Shown: piece by piece, positions 37,232 through 46,010 of the stretch | Layout: each line of letters opens with the position of its first letter | Position numbering within the stretch: position 1 is the stretch's first letter | NCBI GenBank assembly: GCA_021739635.1 | Contig: JAIPBH010000001.1 | Span: forward strand, 385,106 to 449,105 | Direction: 5' to 3' | From: Flavobacteriaceae bacterium | GTDB taxonomy: Bacteria > Bacteroidota > Bacteroidia > Flavobacteriales > Flavobacteriaceae | DNA: 64,000 bases | Notes under the pieces: model-generated | Told to the model about the DNA's origin: nothing | The model's input: the letters and a program-made list of their open reading frames with translations, nothing else | Database searches by the model: none | Program-made: the position numbers and the translations under genes

Positions 37232-38032
37232 TTAATCAGTCAGTTCTTTTTTTATTAATGAGATGATTTCTTCGATTTTTAGTTTCACACCAACAGATTG
37301 GTCATTGGTATAGGTAGTGTTAGAAATTAAAATACTTATATAGTCTTCAAAATCGGGATGTTTTAATAATGGTTTTGGGTCACTTTTTGCAAACCATTCT
37401 TTGATAGATTTACCTTCTGATGATTTCATTAATGAAACTTTTGACCTTATTTGTTCGTCATCTAGAAATTCTGACATGATACGGCCAACTTGAAAGTTTT
37501 CAATCAGAAAAGGTGTAAATCGTTCCTCTATAATATTAAATATAACCATTTCTTCTTCCTTTAATTCATTTAACGAGCTAGGAAATGCTGAAATTTTATT
37601 TCGAAGTTCTTCGTTAGAAAGTATATAAAGTTTTCCAGAGTTTGTAAGCTCAGTAGTAACTCCAAGTTCGGGATCGAATGTAGGACGGAGAATCAATCTT
37701 GATAGATGGCGGTTGATGCTATCATATTGGACATCTAAATTTTCTAAATCTCTATAAGAGAGTAACATTATAGCCGAGTTAATTCCTTCTCTTCTTAATA
37801 ATATTTTATTACTTAGTTGGTTTAAATTACTGTTATACTCGATGAGTAATTGTTGCAGTAGTTGCTTCTCTTGCTTACTATTCTGTTGCTGTTGATTCCA
37901 ATTATTAATCTGTAACGCAATCAAAATACCAATAACAACCAATACAATTTCACCAATGGCATATTTGAGGTAATTGATAGTTTTGCCTTGTTCAAGGAGT
38001 TTTTTTCTAATATTTCTAAATAATTTAATCAT
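37232..38032 (-). CDS. DUF6090 family membrane protein
   Basis: 266 residues from ATG 38032, which gives the same MIKLFRNIRKKLLEQGKT start as its two paralogues; an in-frame GTG ten codons upstream at 38062 is therefore not used. Membrane helix AIGEIVLVVIGILIALQINN at about 26-45, then NNWNQQQQ and a helical region. First of three tandem copies in the direction of transcription. An imperfect -7 box (GACATTTG, 38079-38086, - strand) lies about 47 bases upstream. Confidence 0.88.
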   Translation of the reverse strand: MIKLFRNIRKKLLEQGKTINYLKYAIGEIVLVVIGILIALQINNWNQQQQNSKQEKQLLQQLLIEYNSNLNQLSNKILLRREGINSAIMLLSYRDLENLDVQYDSINRHLSRLILRPTFDPELGVTTELTNSGKLYILSNEELRNKISAFPSSLNELKEEEMVIFNIIEERFTPFLIENFQVGRIMSEFLDDEQIRSKVSLMKSSEGKSIKEWFAKSDPKPLLKHPDFEDYISILISNTTYTNDQSVGVKLKIEEIISLIKKELTD

Positions 38033-38180
38033 AGCATATATTGTTAGTTTGAGCGTTCCCACAAGCGGCTATCTCAACCAAATGTCCAATGATATTTGAT
38101 TTTACTTCGTAAAATTTGTTTCGATAATGGATGTTTCTTAAGAGTTATCATATCCTATTTATTCAAAATAAGCTATTCTA

Positions 38181-39410
38181 TCAATTGTTCTTCTTGGTTA
38201 ATGTTTTATAAGTTAATTGTCTCCAAAGCCATTCCATAGGTCCAAATTTATGATATTTTAACCACCAGATACTTAATAATACTTGTACGCTGTAAATTAA
38301 AACTGCCATTGCAATAATTACTGAAAAACCAAGTTTTCCAGCAAAACCGAAACCAATGCCATAAAAAATAATTGTTGCTAAAGCTGTTTGAAGTAAATAG
38401 TTAGAGAGTGCCATTTTTCCAACGAATGCAAAACCGAATAAAAACGGAATTTTTTTATAAATGAAGGCTAGCAAAGCAGCATAACCCAAAGCTAGTGGTA
38501 CTGTTCCAAAGGCATAAGAAATGGTAAAAGTTAATTGCCATAACGTAGATTTATCTACATAAAAGTAAATGTAGGCTCTAAATAAACTAATAGGTAGCCC
38601 TATGCAAATTCCCCAAAAAGCTGTTTTTTTTAAAAAGGATTTATTTTCTAATAGATTTTTATGAATTATTTTTCGTCCGGCCCACAGACCTATTAAGAAA
38701 ATACCCAGCACTTTAAAAATACGACCTTCATCAAGAATGCCACCAATTCGTATTAATGAATTGCCTATGTTCATTTTAAAGAAATCCAGTAAGCTCTCGT
38801 TTAACAGCCAAGCTTTAAAATCTACCATTTTTAATCCATCAAATTCAAGCACAGGTAGATTAAAAAATTCAAAATAGCGTCCATTTAAATTGAAAAAAAA
38901 TGATGGGTAATTCCATCCTAATATGTAAATAATTACCCAATTTAGTATAGGTAACAGTATTAGAATTCCTGCGAAGTACAATAGCTTTTTATTGCTAAAA
39001 TTTACAAACCAAATCAAAACAAATCCAAGTAAAGCATACAAGGTTAAGATGTCTCCAGCCCAAAAAAGCAATAAATGAATTAAACCAAACACTAACAGCC
39101 ACAACATTCTTCGTTTAAAAAATGGTGCAAATGGTTTGTTGTTTTTGGTTAAATTATTGTACTGTATGGCACAACCAATACCAAATAGCAATGAGAATAT
39201 AGAATAAAATTTTCCATCTACAAGTGCATAGAGTATAAAATCTAAATATTCGTCGAAAATAAATAGAGTAGAAGGTAGGCGTGCTTCTTTTGGAAAATCG
39301 AAGTGACCAGAAAAATAAACAATGTTGGCCGAGAAAATAAAAAATATGGCTATGCCTCTTAAAATATCAAGGTAAAAAATTCTGTTTTCTGTTTTTATTG
39401 GTTGAATCAT
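38181..39410 (-). CDS. DUF418 family multi-pass membrane protein
   Basis: 409 residues with about ten membrane helices. ENRIFYLDILRGIAIFFIFS at the N-terminus (the RGIA motif), SLLFGIGCAIQY around 74-85, and the C-terminal GKMALSNYLLQTALATIIFY and FGPMEWLWRQLTY are characteristic of DUF418/YeiB proteins, related to acyltransferase-3 membrane proteins. The biochemical role is unknown. It lies 41 bases after the MBOAT O-acyltransferase gene, so a role in envelope acylation or transport is possible (inference). Confidence 0.88.
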   Translation of the reverse strand: MIQPIKTENRIFYLDILRGIAIFFIFSANIVYFSGHFDFPKEARLPSTLFIFDEYLDFILYALVDGKFYSIFSLLFGIGCAIQYNNLTKNNKPFAPFFKRRMLWLLVFGLIHLLLFWAGDILTLYALLGFVLIWFVNFSNKKLLYFAGILILLPILNWVIIYILGWNYPSFFFNLNGRYFEFFNLPVLEFDGLKMVDFKAWLLNESLLDFFKMNIGNSLIRIGGILDEGRIFKVLGIFLIGLWAGRKIIHKNLLENKSFLKKTAFWGICIGLPISLFRAYIYFYVDKSTLWQLTFTISYAFGTVPLALGYAALLAFIYKKIPFLFGFAFVGKMALSNYLLQTALATIIFYGIGFGFAGKLGFSVIIAMAVLIYSVQVLLSIWWLKYHKFGPMEWLWRQLTYKTLTKKNN

Positions 39411-39451
39411 GTTGTTGGTGTTGGTTATACTTTTATATGATTTTTAAATAA

Positions 39452-40867
39452 TTAAAATTGAAAATAAATAAATTGTTCTCCGCTACCTTGAGCTATTACA
39501 ACTAAGAAAAACATGACAGCCCAAACAATTGCTAATACTATAGGTGATATTTTTTTTGAAACGGCTTCAACCGATGTATTTCTCATAAACCAATGACAGA
39601 TAAAAAGTAAGCCAATAACCATCCCAACTTTTAAAATATCAAAAGAGGCCAGAACTTTTTCTCCTTCTGGATTTAAATAGAACATGGACGTAATCATGTT
39701 CCAGGCTGTTTTAAATTCTTTTGCCCTAAAAAATACCCAGGTAATATTGACACAGGTAAAGGTTGTAAATGCCAGAAACATGCCGTTCCATTTGGTTATT
39801 TTAAAGGGTAAATATTGACGTTGTAACCGTTCTAAAATAAGATACGAACCATGTAAACCTCCCCAAACAATAAAGGTCCATGCAGCACCATGCCAAAGTC
39901 CACCTAATAACATGGTTATCATTAATGCAGCATACATTCTAACTACACCATGTTTGTTGCCACCTAATGGAATATATAAATAATCTCGTAACCAAGATGA
40001 TAGGGTTATATGCCAACGTTTCCATAAATCTGAAAAACCTAAGGAAGCATAAGGATATTTAAAGTTATCTGGTAACATAATGCCCAACATTAAAGCAATG
40101 CCAATGGCACAGGTTGAGTAACCGGCAAAATCAAAAAATATCTGACCAGAAAAGGCTAAAGTGCCCATCCAAGCATCCCAAAAGTTTAAAATTTTATCAG
40201 ACCCATAAACCGTATCAACAGCATCAGAAAGTAAGGTGTCTGCCATTACTACTTTTTGAAAAAGACCTAAAGTCAATAAAAATAAACCCCAGATAAACTG
40301 ATTGATTGTGGCTCTTTTTTCTTCATAAAATTGTGAAATTAAATCTTGCGCTCTTACAATAGGACCAGCAACCAATTGCGGGAAGAAGGTAACATACAAG
40401 GCAAAATCTAAAAAGGTTTTGGCACGTTCTGTCCGTTTTAAATACATATCTATGGTGTAAGACATGGTTTGAAATGTGTAAAAGGAAATTCCCATTGGTA
40501 AAATAATGTCCATAGGTTGTGTTTTGTAACCATACCCATAGCTGTTTACAACGGTGGTAAAATTATCTAACAGAAAATCACGGTATTTAAAAAAGGTTAA
40601 AAAACCTAAGTTTACAAACATGCTTATCAGTAACCAAAGTAATCTTTTGCGTTTATTTTCTTCAGTAGCTAATTTTTTTCCTGTAATCCAATCTACAATC
40701 GTAGAGATCCAGAGTAGAATAACTAAAGGCGGATTCCATAAACCGTAAAATACATAACTAGCAAAAAGTAGCATACGCTTTTTACCAGTCCAATTAAATA
40801 GTTTTGAATAATATAGGGCTAAGACTATAATTAAAAAAACAACGAAACTTAGTGAATTGAATAACAT
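39452..40867 (-). CDS. MBOAT family O-acyltransferase (AlgI-like)
   Basis: 471 residues, about a dozen membrane helices. The MBOAT signature is intact: SDLWKRWHITLSSWLRDY with His286 and LGGLWHGAAWTFIVWGG with the catalytic-type His326. MGISFYTFQTMSYTIDMY and FFPQLVAGPIVRAQDL are typical of AlgI/DltB-like proteins. These move acyl groups across the inner membrane for O-acylation of polysaccharides, lipids or teichoic acids. Two SGNH-like genes lie just upstream in the same operon (2-base gap), the usual partner type, so an O-acetylation module is likely. The acceptor is unknown. Confidence 0.93.
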   Translation of the reverse strand: MLFNSLSFVVFLIIVLALYYSKLFNWTGKKRMLLFASYVFYGLWNPPLVILLWISTIVDWITGKKLATEENKRKRLLWLLISMFVNLGFLTFFKYRDFLLDNFTTVVNSYGYGYKTQPMDIILPMGISFYTFQTMSYTIDMYLKRTERAKTFLDFALYVTFFPQLVAGPIVRAQDLISQFYEEKRATINQFIWGLFLLTLGLFQKVVMADTLLSDAVDTVYGSDKILNFWDAWMGTLAFSGQIFFDFAGYSTCAIGIALMLGIMLPDNFKYPYASLGFSDLWKRWHITLSSWLRDYLYIPLGGNKHGVVRMYAALMITMLLGGLWHGAAWTFIVWGGLHGSYLILERLQRQYLPFKITKWNGMFLAFTTFTCVNITWVFFRAKEFKTAWNMITSMFYLNPEGEKVLASFDILKVGMVIGLLFICHWFMRNTSVEAVSKKISPIVLAIVWAVMFFLVVIAQGSGEQFIYFQF

Positions 40868-40869
40868 AA

Positions 40870-41907
40870 TTAGTTGGTTTTAAGGTTGGTTAAAGCACCA
40901 TCGGCTTTCATAATTTTCACGATTTCTGTTGTGAAATAGGCTGCATCTTTACCAGAAAGATGTGATTCTTCTGGACATTTTAGATTTTTCAAGGACTCAT
41001 AATCCTCAAAATGATAGGCTTTTACATGAGATTGTTTTACTAAATCATCCCAAAAATTTGCTCTAGGAACTCCCATATTTTCTCCAAATCTAAGACTACC
41101 ACTTGATGGACATCTTATTAAAATAACTTGTCCGCCACGAGCTTTAAACTTTTTAAGGTCTTTTAAAAAGAAGGCCATAGTTGATGCTTTATCAGGTGGC
41201 GGACCACTAGCAGCTGCCTTCATAAAAAATTGCCATACTTTAATGACAGAATTGGCATAAGCAGTATCGGTAACTGTAATTTGTTTCATTTTTAAATTTC
41301 TATCCAATGCAATTTCACCAAATTCATGAAATGGCGGCATAGAATCAACTACTCTATTTCCAATAGAAATTTTTCCTAATAATTCTTTTAATTTTACTCC
41401 ATCAACACCTTGGTCTTCACTTATGAATGCTAAGTTTTTTTGAAGTGGTATTGATAATAGGTGATTGGATATCTGAGCATAGGTTCTTTTTTTATAATGA
41501 TCAACTTTTGATTGAGGCCATTGCCAAGGTTGCGCATCTGGATTTGTTGTTGAAAAAAACAGTCCAGGTGTAACGCCAACCACAATTGTGCCGTTAAAAT
41601 TGGTGTTTTTTACCACATCGTGAAATATGGGTAAGGGCGAGCTTCCTACTGTTGCTAGTTGGATAGGTCTTAGACCTGTTTGTTCTTGCCATTGATCCAG
41701 TTGCATATCGAAAAGAACTCTTGATGACCCCATAAGCAGAATATTATTATTTGTGGCTTTTTCAACTCGGGCACGTTGCACAGCCCAAAGGGCTTCGTTG
41801 TCGTCTAAAGTTGGATAGACTCCTTGAGAACGCCAGAATAGTTCCCAAGCGGTTACAGAAATTATTACAAGTGTTACCGCAATAATGAGAGATTGTTTTA
41901 AATACAT
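40870..41907 (-). CDS. SGNH-like (AlgX/AlgJ-type) extracytoplasmic protein, copy 2
   Basis: 345 residues with an N-terminal membrane anchor (LIIAVTLVIISVTAWELFW). LLMGSSRVLFDM at 58-69 fits the SGNH block I with Ser62 as candidate nucleophile; VVGVTPGLFF follows. Near the C-terminus the block V motif, normally DxxH, reads EESH (313-316), a Glu in place of Asp. It is a clear paralogue of the upstream gene, which keeps DWSH. Such proteins transfer acetyl groups delivered by an MBOAT partner, encoded 2 bases downstream. Activity of this copy is uncertain because of the Asp to Glu change. Confidence 0.75.
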   Translation of the reverse strand: MYLKQSLIIAVTLVIISVTAWELFWRSQGVYPTLDDNEALWAVQRARVEKATNNNILLMGSSRVLFDMQLDQWQEQTGLRPIQLATVGSSPLPIFHDVVKNTNFNGTIVVGVTPGLFFSTTNPDAQPWQWPQSKVDHYKKRTYAQISNHLLSIPLQKNLAFISEDQGVDGVKLKELLGKISIGNRVVDSMPPFHEFGEIALDRNLKMKQITVTDTAYANSVIKVWQFFMKAAASGPPPDKASTMAFFLKDLKKFKARGGQVILIRCPSSGSLRFGENMGVPRANFWDDLVKQSHVKAYHFEDYESLKNLKCPEESHLSGKDAAYFTTEIVKIMKADGALTNLKTN

Positions 41908-41930
41908 AATTGGTTGGTTTTGGTTAGGTT

Positions 41931-42974
41931 TTACTTAGAATATCGTGTTAAATAGCCATCTTCAATCATTTTATTTACCATGTCTTTGGTATAAGTTTTA
42001 GCATCATCTACATACATATGTGACCAATCTGGTAAGGTGTATTTGGACATAAATTCATAATCTTCAAAATGATACCCAGGACAGTTTACTTTTTCAATAA
42101 ATTTGTCCCATACTTTGTTGCGAGGAAGAAATCTTTTTGTTGCCTTATTCCAAGGTTCTTCAGCTTTGTGACGAACAAAAATAATTTTGCCACCACGAGC
42201 TTTAAAAATATTAATAACGTTAAGGTAATACTCAAAAATTTCAGGTATGTCATCTTTTACAACCTCAAAGCCGGGAATATTTGGTAAAAAACCTTCCCAT
42301 ACATATTGAATTTTTTTTGCAAAACTAGGGTCTTCTACCATAATAGGAAACATCATCAGGTTTCTATCTTCATCGTGGTAACTGAAATTGTAAAGCATAC
42401 GCTCTTCTTCAATTCTTCCGGGTATATTAATTCTGTTTATAAGTGATTTTAAATCTAAATCATTATAGAATTTTAGTTCAGAAGAAGTTAGTATTACCAA
42501 GTTTCTTTGCAATGGTTTTGATAAGAAATAACCAAGTTTTTGGGCATAGGTTTGGTTATGGTAGTGGTCTACCCAATTTTTAGCATTTTTCCACCATACA
42601 TTATCTGCTTTGTCAAACCAAAATAGTGGGGTGACTCCAATAACAATTGTTCCATTGAATGTGGTATTATGAACTATGTCATCTAAAAATGGCCCAGGAG
42701 GTTTTCCATCAGTTGATAAATTAATAGGTTTTATACCCTGAACATCTTTCCAAACATGGGTATTAAAATTAAAACCAGTTCTTGAAGAGCCTAATATAAT
42801 CACATCTTTATTAGTAGCTGTTTCTACTTTTACTCTTTGTTCTGCCCATAAATATTTGTCATCTTCTAAACAAGCTTTGTATAATTCTGGTTTTGAGCGC
42901 CAGTAGAATTCCCATGCTGTTAAGCTGAAAATGCTTAGCAATAAAGCTGCAATTAATGATAGTTTTAATTTCAT
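41931..42974 (-). CDS. SGNH-like (AlgX/AlgJ-type) extracytoplasmic protein, copy 1
   Basis: 347 residues with an N-terminal anchor (LIAALLLSIFSLTAWEFYW). IILGSSRTGFNF (59-70) is the block I region with Ser64, and DWSH (316-319) is an intact DxxH block V motif. IVIGVTPLFWF and ARGGKIIFVRH match the paralogue downstream, from which it is separated by 23 bases made almost entirely of AACC repeats. Probable acetyltransferase or esterase on an envelope glycan, working with the MBOAT two genes down. Family placement is by motif and context only. Confidence 0.75.
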   Translation of the reverse strand: MKLKLSLIAALLLSIFSLTAWEFYWRSKPELYKACLEDDKYLWAEQRVKVETATNKDVIILGSSRTGFNFNTHVWKDVQGIKPINLSTDGKPPGPFLDDIVHNTTFNGTIVIGVTPLFWFDKADNVWWKNAKNWVDHYHNQTYAQKLGYFLSKPLQRNLVILTSSELKFYNDLDLKSLINRINIPGRIEEERMLYNFSYHDEDRNLMMFPIMVEDPSFAKKIQYVWEGFLPNIPGFEVVKDDIPEIFEYYLNVINIFKARGGKIIFVRHKAEEPWNKATKRFLPRNKVWDKFIEKVNCPGYHFEDYEFMSKYTLPDWSHMYVDDAKTYTKDMVNKMIEDGYLTRYSK

Positions 42975-43002
42975 TTTTGGTTGGTTGTGGTTTCCATTTA
43001 TT

Positions 43003-43875
43003 TTAGTTGTTTATGGCATCATCTAATTTTTTGGTATCTACATATTGTTGAAATGCTGTCACTTTTCCATCTTTCAAGGTCCATAAATGCGCGACTTGAG
43101 CATTGTAAATTTTGCCATTGTTAAGTTTGGCATCGTAACGTAAAGTTGCCAGAACTTGGTTGTTACTCATCTCGTGCAGCTCAATATTCTGTAGTTTAAA
43201 ATACTCGTGTTCTGCCATAATTCGTCCAAAAACACCATTTAAAACGGCTTCTGGCCCGATGTATGGATTACCATCGGCATATTTGTTTCCTTCGGCTTCA
43301 TTCCAAACAATTTTTGCGTCCATGCCACCAAGAACTGTTGGAATATCTCCAATAGCAAAGCCTTTGTATAAATTGTCAATTAAGGTTACGTTGTTTGGGT
43401 CTGAAGTTAAACCTAATTGCATTAAAAAGATGCTATTATCCATAAAATCCTGCTCTTTCAATATTTTTCCGTTTTTCATTTTTACAAGTGTAACACCTTC
43501 AATATTAACACTTTTTGCGGTGGCTGGAATGCCAAAGAAATCGCCTGTGTGCTTGCCTTTAAATCGCCAGTGTTTTATAATGTTGTCGTTTTGTCCAAAT
43601 ACATTGACAATTTCAAAGCTTCTTTCGGAAAAACCAATTAGGAAATTTTGGTAATAGGCTTTAAAAGCATCGATACCTACCATGTTTTCAGGACTTGAAA
43701 TACCTATAACGTTTTTATCAAAATGCGAGGCGTTTATTTGGTTAATGTCGCCTTTATTAATAACATCATCCCAAACTTGGGTGTACATTTTAATGTCTTT
43801 GTTAATGTTGTTTTTTTGTGCAAATGTTGACATGCTTAATAAAACGATGGCAACTATTAATATGGGTGTTTTCAT
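43003..43875 (-). CDS. Exported protein with two SnoaL/NTF2-like domains
   Basis: 290 residues with a signal peptide ending near TFA-QK (about 20). Two SnoaL-like cone folds are visible, at about 25-150 (MYTQVWDDVINKGDINQI, HWRFKGKHTGDFFGIPATAK, GVTLVKMKNGKI) and about 160-285 (LYKGFAIGDIPTVLGGMDAKIVWN, VAHLWTLKDGKVTAFQQY). Members include polyketide cyclases and many binding or isomerase-like proteins; here no catalytic assignment is possible. It is 22 bases downstream of a DUF4440 lipoprotein of related fold and 28 bases upstream of the SGNH genes. Confidence 0.82.
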   Translation of the reverse strand: MKTPILIVAIVLLSMSTFAQKNNINKDIKMYTQVWDDVINKGDINQINASHFDKNVIGISSPENMVGIDAFKAYYQNFLIGFSERSFEIVNVFGQNDNIIKHWRFKGKHTGDFFGIPATAKSVNIEGVTLVKMKNGKILKEQDFMDNSIFLMQLGLTSDPNNVTLIDNLYKGFAIGDIPTVLGGMDAKIVWNEAEGNKYADGNPYIGPEAVLNGVFGRIMAEHEYFKLQNIELHEMSNNQVLATLRYDAKLNNGKIYNAQVAHLWTLKDGKVTAFQQYVDTKKLDDAINN

Positions 43876-43897
43876 TTTAATTTTTTATAGTTTTATA

Positions 43898-44401
43898 TTA
43901 TTCTTGATTTGAAGCGGGTTCATTATTACTCCACATGCCATAAATAGACATCCATTTACCTTCTGAGTTGCGTTTTAAGAGTTCGGTATATTTTCCAATA
44001 TCAGTGATAATGGTACCATCTACTGCTTGGAATTTTAGTTCAAAAATTCCTATTTCATAACCCAAATCACCATCGCTGCCAGCATCAATCGTTTTTACCG
44101 AAGCAGCTATTAAACCAGCATCAATAGCACCTTGCCAATAATTTTTGATGTTTTCTCTGCCTGTAACTATGGGTTCGTTGGGTGGTAATAAGGAAGCGTT
44201 TTCGGTATATAAATTGGCAGCTGCATTCGCATCTTTTGCAACTAATGCTTTTGCAAAGTCTCGGTTCATTTGACCAAGTTCTTCAACCGTTGCTGGTTTT
44301 ATTGGTTCAACGGTTTCAGCTATGTTTTCTTTACAACCTAAAATTGTGGTTGCTACTAATAATCCTAAAACTAAAGATTTTAAAATTTTTGTGGGTTTCA
44401 T
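43898..44401 (-). CDS. DUF4440 / SnoaL-like lipoprotein
   Basis: 167 residues. A lipobox (ATTILGC, Cys23) makes it a lipoprotein. The mature part is a single NTF2-like domain: LGQMNRDFAKALVAKDANAA, LYTENASLLPPNEPIVTGRE and GKYTELLKRNSEGKW are typical of DUF4440 proteins. Function is unknown; the fold usually binds small hydrophobic molecules. Part of the - strand run, 27 bases after the SDR gene. Confidence 0.85.
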   Translation of the reverse strand: MKPTKILKSLVLGLLVATTILGCKENIAETVEPIKPATVEELGQMNRDFAKALVAKDANAAANLYTENASLLPPNEPIVTGRENIKNYWQGAIDAGLIAASVKTIDAGSDGDLGYEIGIFELKFQAVDGTIITDIGKYTELLKRNSEGKWMSIYGMWSNNEPASNQE

Positions 44402-44428
44402 CTTTAATCATGTTTAAAGTTTAACATA

Positions 44429-45367
44429 TTAATTTGAGTACTGACTTAGTGTTTCTTTTACTGACTCAAAATGAAGCTCTAATTCTTGTTCTGCCAATTG
44501 GTTTTTATAAATAATTTTGGCAAGATGTTTTGGAGATAAACCGTTTAGCATTAAGGAAACATCTGATACTGAATAGGTTTCGCTGCTTAATAAATAATTC
44601 TTGCCATGTAAACCAGACCTTGTAGCAGCCTTATAAATACCTTTTGCTACATCTTTCACATTAACGATGGCTAGTGGTAAATCTGTATCATAAAACATTT
44701 GAATGAATGGGTTTGGCGCTATTTTATTTTTAAATAGAAATTGTATGCCTGTTGAAGTAGAATCTTCTCTGTTTGATAACGATTTTCCCATAACCATGAC
44801 AGGTGAAACACTGGTAATTTCAAAGTCCAAATTAGGATGGGTTTTTATAAATTCATTGACCGTTTGATTAGCAATAAATTTAGCCTGTGCATACGGATGA
44901 CTTTCGTTACTCATAAAAGGGACATCTTGTTCATTGAAGGTGTCAGCTACCGTTTTATTACCAGCAGGCATTGGAAAGTTGGTATTATAAGCAGCAACAG
45001 AAGCAATGAATACCACTTTTTCAATGCTTGGAGTATCATTAACAACTTCTAAAAAGTTTTCGGTGCCTTTAATGGTAGGATTGAAAAGTTCTGTTTGTGG
45101 ATCTTTAACATCTAATTGAAATGGCGTACCACCATGAATAACCACATCACAATCTTTTACAAAGTCTTTTAAAGCGGCTTTGTTTTCTACATTGAGTTCG
45201 CTAACGTATAGATTTTTAGCGTTTTTAAGAGTCATTAAATGTTCGTATTTGTCTTCGCGGGAAATATTGGTTGCAGAGACTTTTACCTCAAAACCGTTTT
45301 CCAAAAATTGCTTGGTGATGTAGCTTCCTATAAAGCCAGAACCACCTATAATGCCTACTTTTTTCAT
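44429..45367 (-). CDS. NAD(P)-dependent extended SDR / dihydroflavonol-reductase-like protein
   Basis: 312 residues from ATG 45367. The start is fixed by MKKVGIIGGSGFIGSYI, where GGSGFIG is the Rossmann GxxGxxG motif; an in-frame upstream start at 45436 would add 23 residues that run through two hairpins. The middle has VIHGGTP and VVFIASVAAYN, and HPYAQAKFIANQTV supplies the active-site Tyr-xxx-Lys (YAQAK). Cytoplasmic reductase or epimerase of unknown substrate. Its company of exported SnoaL-like proteins is odd. Confidence 0.88.
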   Translation of the reverse strand: MKKVGIIGGSGFIGSYITKQFLENGFEVKVSATNISREDKYEHLMTLKNAKNLYVSELNVENKAALKDFVKDCDVVIHGGTPFQLDVKDPQTELFNPTIKGTENFLEVVNDTPSIEKVVFIASVAAYNTNFPMPAGNKTVADTFNEQDVPFMSNESHPYAQAKFIANQTVNEFIKTHPNLDFEITSVSPVMVMGKSLSNREDSTSTGIQFLFKNKIAPNPFIQMFYDTDLPLAIVNVKDVAKGIYKAATRSGLHGKNYLLSSETYSVSDVSLMLNGLSPKHLAKIIYKNQLAEQELELHFESVKETLSQYSN

Positions 45368-45373
45368 ATGTAT

Positions 45374-45400
45374 CACCCAAGAAATTGGGTGTCTTTTTTT
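45374..45400 (+). other. Hairpin immediately upstream of the SDR start codon
   Basis: 7-bp perfect stem CACCCAA/TTGGGTG with a GAAA loop. On the + strand it is followed by TCTTTTTTT and looks like a terminator, but no + strand gene ends here. On the - strand it ends about 7 bases before the SDR ATG and could shield the start. Confidence 0.5.
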
Positions 45401-45428
45401 GATTAAACTTATGACTAATAATAAACGA

Positions 45429-45460
45429 GCAGACAAATTTGTGTTAACAAACTTGTCTGC
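45429..45460 (-). terminator. Hairpin between the SnoaL-like lipoprotein and SDR genes
   Basis: A 14-bp stem built on GCAGACAA/TTGTCTGC (45429-45436 and 45453-45460) extends inward with one G-U pair on the - strand RNA, around a 4-base loop. Only moderately U-rich sequence follows on the - strand; on the + strand CTGTTTTTT follows. Probably a terminator or attenuator. Confidence 0.5.
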
Positions 45461-45475
45461 CTGTTTTTTCTATAA

Positions 45476-45988
45476 TTATTCTACGACCGAATCGTTTACA
45501 ACTGTAGCAGCTTCATATTCGCTTTGTAATAAGTCGGATACGATTTCAGAGTTATCCCAGTAACCATATTCTTCTACAATTTTTCCATCTATAAAACGAG
45601 CTGTGTTATGAAAAGGAATGCTATATTCTTTATTTGTAGATTTCATGGTTCCTTTCCATAATCCCCAAAAGTTAACCCAAGTTTCACCTTCATCGGTTAC
45701 TACCATTTCATATTCTTCTTTTTCAACAACCCAAGAGAACATAGCGGCATCTTCTTTGCTTTTTTCAATGGCTTCAGTAACTGTTTGTGCTTTTTCTTTG
45801 ATTACATTACTGGCAATTTTAGCAGTATCAGCATAATGTTTTGGATAATCTTCCCAATTCATTGTTTTGTAATCATCCATGACCTTTTTATAGGTGTCAA
45901 TTTCAGGGGATTGTTGTGTGTAGCGTTTTTCTTGATTACACGCTGTAAATAGAGCTATTGCAAGTCCAAAAATCAATAATTTTTTCAT
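45476..45988 (-). CDS. SnoaL-like lipoprotein
   Basis: 170 residues with a lipobox (ALFTAC, Cys17) directly followed by NQEKR. The mature part resembles an NTF2/SnoaL domain: YKKVMDDYKTMNWEDYPKHY, then an insert, then WVNFWGLWKGTMKSTN and ARFIDGKIVEEYGYWDN near the C-terminus. The function is not known. It lies 22 bases after another exported gene in the same - strand run. Confidence 0.75.
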   Translation of the reverse strand: MKKLLIFGLAIALFTACNQEKRYTQQSPEIDTYKKVMDDYKTMNWEDYPKHYADTAKIASNVIKEKAQTVTEAIEKSKEDAAMFSWVVEKEEYEMVVTDEGETWVNFWGLWKGTMKSTNKEYSIPFHNTARFIDGKIVEEYGYWDNSEIVSDLLQSEYEAATVVNDSVVE

Positions 45989-46010
45989 AATAAGATATTT
46001 AATATAAGGA

